A DNA stretch of 46,315 bases from Chitinophagaceae bacterium UBA4407. Lineage in GTDB: Bacteria > Bacteroidota > Bacteroidia > Chitinophagales > Chitinophagaceae. The position numbers and the translations under genes are program-made. Below, in pieces: positions 1 to 6,892 of this stretch. The stretch is taken from positions 1-46,315 of the forward strand of contig DGQT01000080.1 in NCBI GenBank assembly GCA_002390845.1, given 5' to 3'. The notes beneath the pieces are model-generated. The model did no database searches. It had not been told where the DNA came from and saw only the letters and a list, made by a program, of their open reading frames with translations. The first letter of the stretch is position 1. Each line of letters begins with the position of its first letter.

Positions 1-189
1 GCAAAAAACGCCACCAACGCAGGCAAGAAAAAAATAGAATGGGGCAGCCAGATAAGAAGCTATGTTTTTCACCCGTATAAGATGATCAAAGATCACAGAA
101 CAGATTATGAAGTAGGTAATGTACAGCCTGTAATGGATGGCGAACTGGATGGATTTGTGAAGGCTTATTTGATGAGTGAGAAAGAGTGA
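1..189 (+). CDS. prfB: Peptide chain release factor 2, C-terminal fragment
   Basis: This is the 3' end of a gene that begins upstream of the window; 62 codons and a TGA stop are visible in frame 1. The residues IRSYVFHPYKMIKDHRTDYE followed by VGNVQPVMDGELDGFV match the conserved C-terminus of RF2, the class I factor that releases peptides at UGA and UAA codons. The catalytic GGQ loop and the programmed-frameshift site known in many prfB genes would lie upstream and cannot be checked. The call is firm because this tail is highly conserved and differs from RF1. Confidence 0.93.
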   Translation, partial: AKNATNAGKKKIEWGSQIRSYVFHPYKMIKDHRTDYEVGNVQPVMDGELDGFVKAYLMSEKE

Positions 190-231
190 TTTGATAATTT
201 GGTGATTTGATGATTTAATGATTGGTGATGA
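187..231. repeat. AT-rich inverted repeat, left arm
   Basis: A run of degenerate GATTTGATGATTTGGTGATT units starts at the prfB stop codon. Its complement lies at 631-691, on the other side of the four-helix-bundle gene. The same sequence type recurs as a hairpin at 40863-40946. Confidence 0.6.
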
Positions 232-261
232 GAGCCTGATTGAAATTGAAAATGATTTCTA

Positions 262-618
262 ATGCAAACGAATAAAGAGAAGAACCTGATTGTTGAATTA
301 ACTTTTAGTTTCGCTATTCGGATAATTAAGTATGTGGAGGAATTGGAGAGAAGAAAAAAGTTTGTAATAGCAAGGCAATTATTAAAATCCGGAACGAGTA
401 TTGGCGCAAATGTTAGAGAGGCACAGAATGCAGAAAGTAAAATTGATTTCATTCATAAGATGAAGATTGCTGCAAAAGAAGCAGATGAAACTGAATATTG
501 GTTGCTGCTTTGCAAAGAGTCGGAAGAGTATCCTGATTGCGACGATCTTCTTAATGATTGTATTTCTATTGCAAAAGTACTTTCCAAAATAATTGCTTCA
601 TCTAAATCCAATCTGTGA
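262..618 (+). CDS. Four-helix bundle protein (S23/IVS-encoded family)
   Basis: This 118-residue protein has the look of the TIGR02436 four-helix-bundle family, first known from intervening sequences in 23S rRNA genes and related in fold to the Avd accessory proteins of diversity-generating retroelements. The landmark is the motif LLKSGTSIGANVREAQNAES at about residues 41-60, followed by a helical FIHKMKIAAKEADETEYWL segment. Members form small oligomeric basic bundles thought to bind nucleic acid, but the cellular role is unknown. The gene stands alone, with no reverse transcriptase or rRNA visible, and is bracketed by AT-rich inverted repeats. The ATG at 262 is the only reasonable start. Confidence 0.9.
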   Translation: MQTNKEKNLIVELTFSFAIRIIKYVEELERRKKFVIARQLLKSGTSIGANVREAQNAESKIDFIHKMKIAAKEADETEYWLLLCKESEEYPDCDDLLNDCISIAKVLSKIIASSKSNL

Positions 619-630
619 TGATTGTTTTGC

Positions 631-691
631 ATTACCAAATCATCAAATTATCAAATCACCAAATAGTTTTCAGTATTTCATCACCAAATCA
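631..691. repeat. AT-rich inverted repeat, right arm
   Basis: ACCAAATCATCAAATTATCA and related units here are the complement of the block at 187-231, so the four-helix-bundle gene sits in the loop of a long imperfect palindrome. The end of this block runs into the last codons of the minus-strand gene that ends at 689. Confidence 0.6.
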
Positions 692-1846
692 ATTTCTTTC
701 CACCAAATACTCCAGCCACAGCATTTTATTATAAGCCGGGCAGTAGAAATAATAATTGATATAACTCCAGTGTAAAAATATTTGTTTAAATGGGGAAGGA
801 TAGGGAAACGCTGCTCTTGCCTGGAAAAAAATATATTGTTTTTGATTGCTCTTCTCAAACGCTGAAATGCCTGCTATATCTATATTTGGCGCATCGGCAC
901 CGAGCCTCAATAAAGAAGTACTGAGGATAATTTTATCCATTATATTATTGCTTTTTTGCAGTTCGCTTTTTATGTCATCAATGAGCTGTGGCTTATAAAT
1001 TTCCAGTTCAGGAATATGAAATGCATTAATCAATCTTGTTAAGTGATACAACAAAACAGAGGACTTAACATAGTAAGGCGACAAGTAAGTTGGAGCTTTC
1101 ATATACTCGCGGTTCTTCACCATTTCTGCAAGAAGATAAACCGTTGCCGTATCTTGTTTAGTAAAGGGCAAATGCCTGTCGTAAATAAAATATAACAGGT
1201 TGCATTGCACACCAAAATCAAAATCAACCGGCATGCGCAAACCAAGATAAGTACTGTAAGCCGGAATCTCTTTATACCTTTTGTATGTTGATACAATCTT
1301 TCTTTTTGGGGTAGCAAGATTGCTTGTTTGCAACATTCTTTGCCTGAGTAAATTGCAGGTACTGTCATCAGCATTGCTGCTCATTAAAACCATTGCTGCA
1401 TCATCTGCATCTTCGCCTTGCCCAAATACGCTTTTCAAATATTTAAATACAAAACTATGCGGCATAATCTGCGCATTGGTTGGCCAGAAATTATAAAAAG
1501 GTTCGCCATATTTGTTTTTAAAGTAAGGGTACGTTGCTGTTGCTTTATCAATAATACGTTCAACTTTATTTTTATTCACAGTATCAAAGTGTGGTAACAT
1601 ATTTCTTAGGCCAAAAGCAGTAATAGCTGTAAAGAAAACATTGTTGTCAGGTTGGTAATTGTGCGGCCCGCCGCCACATTCGCGGTACGAGTAAAACATG
1701 CCAGAGTAAAACTCGCTGCTATCTTTCACCTGCATTTGTGCAATATTTTCAACGAGTGAATCAATTAAAACGGCATCACTGTTTTGCGCATGTAAATAAT
1801 AATTCATGCAAAAAAATAATACAACTATCGTAATGCTTTTTTTCAT
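689..1846 (-). CDS. Exported alpha-barrel-like protein with a DxDD motif, unknown function
   Basis: A 385-residue protein with a signal peptide (about residues 1-20, ending YLHAQ), so probably periplasmic or secreted. The rest looks helical with conserved-looking aromatic segments (PDNNVFFTAITAFGL around 66-80; FYNFWPTNAQIMPH around 117-130). Residues 145-151 read EDADDAA. This resembles the DxDD(T)A acid motif of class II terpene cyclases and alpha-toroid prenyltransferase/squalene-cyclase relatives. The export signal argues against an ordinary cytoplasmic cyclase, so the motif may be coincidental or reused. It lies 31 bp beyond the stop codon of the isoprenoid-synthase-like gene upstream, with no promoter apparent between them, so the two probably form an operon. 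I do not recognise a named family with certainty. Confidence 0.6.
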   Translation of the reverse strand: MKKSITIVVLFFCMNYYLHAQNSDAVLIDSLVENIAQMQVKDSSEFYSGMFYSYRECGGGPHNYQPDNNVFFTAITAFGLRNMLPHFDTVNKNKVERIIDKATATYPYFKNKYGEPFYNFWPTNAQIMPHSFVFKYLKSVFGQGEDADDAAMVLMSSNADDSTCNLLRQRMLQTSNLATPKRKIVSTYKRYKEIPAYSTYLGLRMPVDFDFGVQCNLLYFIYDRHLPFTKQDTATVYLLAEMVKNREYMKAPTYLSPYYVKSSVLLYHLTRLINAFHIPELEIYKPQLIDDIKSELQKSNNIMDKIILSTSLLRLGADAPNIDIAGISAFEKSNQKQYIFFQARAAFPYPSPFKQIFLHWSYINYYFYCPAYNKMLWLEYLVERN

Positions 1847-1888
1847 TTTTTATTCTCAACTTTTCAACCCATCAACTTTTCAACAAAC

Positions 1889-2878
1889 TCATATGCCCGG
1901 CAACTTCCATATATAGTAAATCCACTTTATAATATTTACGGGCTTTTCCATATCGCAGATCATATCTTTTCTTTCCATTTTCCACCAGTCAATTTTTGTT
2001 GCTTTGCTTTTTTGCAATTTTATAAACTGATCAATAGCCACCATACTTCTCGCATTGATCGTATTCATTACAATGCAAAACTCTTTTTTGTTTTTCTCAT
2101 TGTACGGCAAAGCCATTATTTTTTTATTCTGTAAACGAACCCGCTCATTAAATTTTTGTTTGAAAGCAATGAAATCATCACATGTATTTACAAGCGTATA
2201 AATATGATCACGAACATCTTTATACAAATCAAAAATATCGTTGCCTAACTGGTAAAGGCTCCCAATAAAAAATAATACTTCCTGCATTTGTTCATTGGCA
2301 ACATCATCCAGGCATTGATGATAAATGATCACCGATACTGCACCTTTGGTGTAAGTGATCCGTTCAAGTTCTTCGTTTAAAATTGCCTGGTTGGTTTGTT
2401 TCACTGTTTCAATCTGAATATCTAACACGTTTCCTGAAGCATTCATGTATGCTGCTTTATGTGGCACATGCGCTAATAAAAAAGTCTGTATTTCTTTCGC
2501 AACATGCGAAGCGAATGTAGTGGCAATGTAAGTTTCCGGGTTAAAAGTTATCGCAAGTATGCTGCTATTATCGAGTTTATCAATGTCAAAAAGATCATCG
2601 CCAACTGGTGTGAGTATGCCAAATAATGTGGCGCGTTTTCTTTCATCGTTAGTTAACGTTTTTCCGTATAGCCGTTTATAACTGCTGCACAAAAAAGATG
2701 TAATAAAAAGCCCGTAATATTTTTCAATCTTTCCTTTTTGCTCCGGCTGAAACTGACCCGCATATTTTGTTTCTAATTCGTTTAAATAAGGAATAAGAAA
2801 ATCTTTGTTATACTGCTTCTGAATTTTTATTTCTTTATACACATTTCTAAAAGCACTGATATAGCTGAATACATTCAT
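1889..2878 (-). CDS. Class I isoprenoid (terpene/prenyl) synthase-like protein
   Basis: An almost wholly helical protein of about 329 residues, counted from the ATG at 2878; an upstream in-frame TTG at 2899 would add 7 residues. It carries both metal-binding signatures of class I terpenoid synthases. An aspartate-rich GDDLFD sits at about residues 93-98, and a second motif, NDIFDLYKD, at about 213-221 resembles the NSE/DTE triad (N/D-D-xx-S/T/D-xxx-E/D). A basic stretch TYTKGAVSVIIY lies between them. In the known fold these positions bind Mg2+ and the substrate diphosphate. Conserved motifs with otherwise unfamiliar sequence suggest a divergent member. Substrate and product cannot be read from sequence. 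It is the first gene of a pair with the DxDD-motif exported protein. Confidence 0.62.
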   Translation of the reverse strand: MNVFSYISAFRNVYKEIKIQKQYNKDFLIPYLNELETKYAGQFQPEQKGKIEKYYGLFITSFLCSSYKRLYGKTLTNDERKRATLFGILTPVGDDLFDIDKLDNSSILAITFNPETYIATTFASHVAKEIQTFLLAHVPHKAAYMNASGNVLDIQIETVKQTNQAILNEELERITYTKGAVSVIIYHQCLDDVANEQMQEVLFFIGSLYQLGNDIFDLYKDVRDHIYTLVNTCDDFIAFKQKFNERVRLQNKKIMALPYNEKNKKEFCIVMNTINARSMVAIDQFIKLQKSKATKIDWWKMERKDMICDMEKPVNIIKWIYYIWKLPGI

Positions 2879-2969
2879 TCGTTGTATGTTACGGTTCAAA
2901 CCTAAGAAAAAATTAATTGAAATAACAGGCTGTATATTAGTGCCGGCAACATTTAGTGCATAAATTTTA

Positions 2970-3277
2970 TTATGAACCCAACTGCATTACTACTATAAAA
3001 CCCGGTTGCGTCGCACACTTTGGCGTTCAGCTCTTTGTTCAGCACTGTGCAAATGATCTTACTAAATGTTACTCCCTGTACAAATTAATTTACACAAAAA
3101 ATTATTCTTGCTTCATAAAAAAAACTTTCAATAAATGTTTAAGGATATCAGAATATGATGAATGAGCAGAATGTAGCTATTTTTGCGGCAGGCTGTTTAT
3201 TGTCGCTAAGGTTATAGTGTACAAGTGTGCGACGCAAGGAACGATGATAAAAGTTCCTTTGTTTGGTTCAAAAAAAT
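2970..3277. repeat. Dispersed inverted-repeat element 1 (type A)
   Basis: This accounts for most of the 2879-3330 gap between divergent genes. The left outer arm is TGAACCCAAC (about 2973). The inner arms are TTGCGTCGCACACTT (3006-3020) and GTACAAGTGTGCGACGCAA (3219-3237). The right outer arm GTTTGGTTCAAAAAA ends near 3276. The centre is AT-rich and unrelated to other copies. A 69-codon open frame inside it has no coding character. Confidence 0.75.
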
Positions 3278-3330
3278 TGTGTTTAAAAATAATGATCCAA
3301 TAACTCCTATTAATGTTACTTTGAAAAACC

Positions 3331-6141
3331 ATGCAGAAAAGCGGTATTTATATTAAGCTGGCTCCTTTTGGAATTATTATTTTTTTGATGTTGGCAACAA
3401 TGCTTACCCCCTTTATTTCCGTGGCACAATGTTTAACAACCGTCAACAGTTTCCCCTACTCAGAAGATTTTGAAACATCTGATGGCAACTGGGTTACAGG
3501 TGGCACTTCATCTGACTGGGCCTGGGGTGTACCGGCTAAACCTGTGATAAGTGTGGCTGCACATGGCGTTAAATGCTGGCTAACTGGGGGACTAAATAAA
3601 CCTGGTTATAACGATGGCGAAAATGCCTGGTTAAAAAGCCCATGTTTTAATTTCAGTGGCTTATTGCATCCCTATATTTCTTTCAATGTTTTTTGGGAAA
3701 CGGAAGGCAAATACGATGGCGCCAATTTGCAATACAGTAAAGACAATGGCAGCACCTGGACCATATTGGGCTCAAAGAATGAAACTGTTTCCTGTTTAAA
3801 CACCAACTGGTATAATTCCACACAGTTGCAATACCTGCAGAACAGCGATGGATGGAGCGGGAACATTCAACCCAATACGGGGAATTGCATCGGCGGCGGC
3901 GGAAGTAGGCAATGGATGGCAGCCCGGCACGATCTAAGCTTCTTGGCTGGTAGCCCTTCTGTGCAGTTCAGATTTGTGTTTGCATCGGGTACTCAGTGTA
4001 ACAATTACGACGGCTTTGCAATTGATTACATTAATGTAAATGAAGGCGACGCAAACAGCGCTTCATTTTCTTTTCTGTGTGCCAACAATCTTGTAACATT
4101 CAATGCTGCTTATACAAACTGCCCATCGTCTTTTGAGTGGAATTTTGGTAATCCCGGTTCTGCGGATAATACATCAACACTGCAACGACCGCAACACAAT
4201 TTTACATCCGGGGGATCTTATGGAATCTCACTTAAAGTTTTCTGGCCCGATGGGAGTTCGTATGAATATACTTCTACTGTTAACATTATCGTACTTACTG
4301 CGCAGGTAATAAAAGACAATGTGTGTGGCACCGCTGATGGTGCGGCAAGGGCCATCATTACAGGTGGCGGAACTTCATTTACTTATCATTGGGATACCGA
4401 TCCACCGCAATACACCGATACGGCTACAGGGTTGGCTTCAGGGACTTACCTGGTAAGTGTAATTCCCGAAGATGGTTGCGCAGCGGCTGCATTTGTAATT
4501 ATTAACGGCCCTGCCCTTTTTTCTTACAGTGTTACAGATAAACCAGCATCCTGTACAAAAAAAGATGGAAGCATCAGCCTGCAGGTAAGTGGTGGAACTG
4601 CACCTTATACTTATTCATGGTCACCGAATGTAAGCAGTTCTTCGTTGGCATCTAACCTTTCGGCAGGCAGTTATAAAATAACAGTACAGGATAAAAATAA
4701 TTGTAACTACACCATTGATTACACGCTTGCAAGTACCAACGGGCCTGTTGCCGGCACGCAGGTAAAAAACACAAACTGCTTTGGCTCAAAGGATGGCACA
4801 GCAACAGTTACAGCCAGGGGCGGCACTGCCCCATATACTTATTTATGGTCGCCTTCGGGCGGCAATGCAGCTGTCGCAAACAATCTTGCAGCAGGAAATT
4901 ATACTGTTACTGTAACAGACAATAATGGTTGTGAAACCACGGCAACAGCAACAATAAATCAGCCGCCAGTTTTGGTCAGTTCTGTGTCATCACAAAACAC
5001 CTCCTGTGGTAACAAAGATGGCAGTGCATTGGTACAAGTAACCGGCGGTACGAGCCCTTACCAATTTACCTGGAATCCCGGTAATCTTACGGGTGCATCT
5101 GTTTCCAATCTTGATTCGGGCCAATATGTTGTTACTGTAACAGATACGAATGGCTGCATTAAAAATGACACTGCATACATCGCATCTTCAACGGCTGTAA
5201 AACTTAAATTATCGCATAAAGATGTTGACTGTTTTGGCAATGCCACTGGTTATGCAACAGTAGAAATTTCCGGAGGTATCGCTCCATATAATGTTAGCTG
5301 GACAAACGGAACGCAAAACTATACGGGTGATTCAATAAGCAAATTAAGCCCAGGTACTTATACAATAACCGTTCATGATGCAGATATATGCGCAGCAACA
5401 GGTAGTGTAATAATAACGCAGCCTACCCCATTTAATACCAGCGTAATAATTACGCCTTCAATATGCGCTCAAAACAATGGAACGGCTTCTGTAACTGTTA
5501 GCGGTGCAACACCACCTTATTCTTATTTGTGGCTAACGTTAAATAATACCACACCGGCAGTTACCAACTTATCACCGGGCAGTTACCAGGTGTCTGTAAC
5601 AGATCAAAACAATTGCATTATTACAACCGGCGCACAAATTGAAAACATCAATCCATTGCAGGTTTCACTGGGCAGCGACACAACCATTTGCGAGGGCGAT
5701 AAGATCATTTTAAATCCCGGAAACTTCAGCAGTTATACATGGCAGGATTATTCTAAAACACCTACCTACACTGTATTACAGCAGGGCAGCTACTCTGTTA
5801 CGGTTGCAGATACACTGGGCTGCACAGCCAGCGACACCATAAATATCTTGGCAGATTGCGGCGATATATTTTTCCCTTCGGCATTTACGCCAAACAACGA
5901 TTCCCGAAACGATTTCTTTGGCCCGCTGGGCAATCTGAATGTTGTAAAAGATTACTCACTTGTTGTGTACAACCGTTGGGGACAAAAGGTTTTTCAAAGT
6001 AGTGACCCGTTTAAAAAATGGGATGGAAAAGTACAGGCTAAAAATCCGCAGGCTGCAAGCACTTTTGTGTGGATTGCAAAGTTCACTTACAAAACACAAA
6101 CGAATATTGTAAGAAAAGGAACGGTAACCATTGTGTATTGA
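3331..6141 (+). CDS. T9SS type-B secreted protein with SprB repeats
   Basis: This 936-residue cell-surface protein has a Sec signal peptide (about residues 1-33, ending SVAQ). Next comes a MAM/jelly-roll-like region with FPYSEDFETSDGNWVTGG and DGFAIDYINV (about 40-235), then a PKD-like domain (about 240-320). At least five SprB-type repeats of about 75 residues follow, marked by GGTxPYxYxW and LxxGxYxVTVxDxxGC. The C-terminal domain (843-936; FFPSAFTPNNDSRNDFF, YSLVVYNRWGQKVF) is the gliding-motility/T9SS type-B sorting domain. Such domains direct export by the Por/Spr machinery and attachment to the cell surface, and SprB itself is a gliding adhesin. A close paralogue lies at 6893-9718. Binding partners cannot be inferred. 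Confidence 0.93.
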   Translation: MQKSGIYIKLAPFGIIIFLMLATMLTPFISVAQCLTTVNSFPYSEDFETSDGNWVTGGTSSDWAWGVPAKPVISVAAHGVKCWLTGGLNKPGYNDGENAWLKSPCFNFSGLLHPYISFNVFWETEGKYDGANLQYSKDNGSTWTILGSKNETVSCLNTNWYNSTQLQYLQNSDGWSGNIQPNTGNCIGGGGSRQWMAARHDLSFLAGSPSVQFRFVFASGTQCNNYDGFAIDYINVNEGDANSASFSFLCANNLVTFNAAYTNCPSSFEWNFGNPGSADNTSTLQRPQHNFTSGGSYGISLKVFWPDGSSYEYTSTVNIIVLTAQVIKDNVCGTADGAARAIITGGGTSFTYHWDTDPPQYTDTATGLASGTYLVSVIPEDGCAAAAFVIINGPALFSYSVTDKPASCTKKDGSISLQVSGGTAPYTYSWSPNVSSSSLASNLSAGSYKITVQDKNNCNYTIDYTLASTNGPVAGTQVKNTNCFGSKDGTATVTARGGTAPYTYLWSPSGGNAAVANNLAAGNYTVTVTDNNGCETTATATINQPPVLVSSVSSQNTSCGNKDGSALVQVTGGTSPYQFTWNPGNLTGASVSNLDSGQYVVTVTDTNGCIKNDTAYIASSTAVKLKLSHKDVDCFGNATGYATVEISGGIAPYNVSWTNGTQNYTGDSISKLSPGTYTITVHDADICAATGSVIITQPTPFNTSVIITPSICAQNNGTASVTVSGATPPYSYLWLTLNNTTPAVTNLSPGSYQVSVTDQNNCIITTGAQIENINPLQVSLGSDTTICEGDKIILNPGNFSSYTWQDYSKTPTYTVLQQGSYSVTVADTLGCTASDTINILADCGDIFFPSAFTPNNDSRNDFFGPLGNLNVVKDYSLVVYNRWGQKVFQSSDPFKKWDGKVQAKNPQAASTFVWIAKFTYKTQTNIVRKGTVTIVY

Positions 6142-6241
6142 TTTTTTTGGCCCGGCAGATGTTTATCTATGAAGCTTTACTTGCCACGCTCGGTTCACAG
6201 TCCCATTTTCATGGCGACATTTAAGCGAGGCATAATTCCGA
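6142..6241. repeat. Element 2, left arm (type B)
   Basis: It begins right at the stop codon of the upstream gene with TTTTTTTGGCCCGGC (about 6143-6157). The type-B core CTTGCCACGCTCGGTTCACA follows at 6180-6199, then TCATGGCGACATTTAAGCG. Its complement is at 6745-6836, beyond the cupin gene, so this pair of arms brackets one gene. Confidence 0.7.
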
Positions 6242-6317
6242 ATGCTATTTCAAAAGCACAAAACCACCACAGCCAAACACAGTTTTTGTTATTACAAATA
6301 CGCTAACTTTATTCACT

Positions 6318-6665
6318 ATGAACACAACATATTTTAAAGCATTAAACGAAGCCAAACCGGTAGAAATATTTCCAGGATTCATCGGCCGTTTTGTGCATAC
6401 AGAAACAATAACGTTGGTTTTTTGGGAAGTTAAAGCAGGCAGCATTGTACCAGAACATTCGCATATACACGAGCAAATGGCAAATGTACTTGAAGGCAGT
6501 TTTGAATTAACCGTTGATGGCAACAGCGAAATTCTTGTTCCCGGGGTTGTAGCTGCAATACCATCCAATATTAAGCACTCTGGCAGAGCGATTACCGATT
6601 GCAAATTGTTCGATGTATTTTCTCCGGTAAGGCAAGATTATAAAAAGCGTTCAGAGGAAGGTTGA
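6318..6665 (+). CDS. Small single-domain cupin
   Basis: A 115-residue protein with cupin motif 1 (G-x5-HSHIHE-x6-G; PEHSHIHEQ at about residues 50-58) and a shorter motif 2 (PGVVAAIPSNIKHSG, about 76-90). The histidines and glutamate of motif 1 normally bind a metal in a six-stranded beta barrel. There is no fused DNA-binding domain. Small stand-alone cupins include isomerases, dioxygenase-like enzymes and sugar-binding proteins, so no reaction can be assigned. The gene is enclosed by the two type-B arms of a repeat element and lies between two paralogous SprB-repeat genes with which it has no obvious functional link. Confidence 0.85.
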   Translation: MNTTYFKALNEAKPVEIFPGFIGRFVHTETITLVFWEVKAGSIVPEHSHIHEQMANVLEGSFELTVDGNSEILVPGVVAAIPSNIKHSGRAITDCKLFDVFSPVRQDYKKRSEEG

Positions 6666-6744
6666 TTTTTTTCGCACAGCATTAAACAGAACAGCACGAT
6701 TGAATGGCTACAAATAAATTGTGCAACCGTTAAGCAATTTCGGA

Positions 6745-6836
6745 ACAGGAGGCTTTGCTGCCATGAAAGAGGAACTGTCAACCGAGCGTGGCAAGTAAAG
6801 CTTCATTAAAGATTCAATTGCCGGGTTCATAAAATG
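6745..6836. repeat. Element 2, right arm (type B)
   Basis: GCCATGAAAGAGGAACTGTC with ACCGAGCGTGGCAAG (6760-6795) is the complement of the left arm. It is followed by TAAAGCTTCATT and the outer arm GCCGGGTTCATAAAA ending near 6834. Confidence 0.7.
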
Positions 6837-6892
6837 TATTTTTAAAACCACTTTTATACAGGAATTTTATACCGATATTGAGCTGCATATAT

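Noticed and set aside
2956..3165. A 69-codon gene
   Set aside because: It lies wholly inside repeat element 1 and its composition is not coding-like.
6142..6836. A classical IS element or composite transposon
   Set aside because: No transposase is encoded between the arms; only a cupin gene is present.
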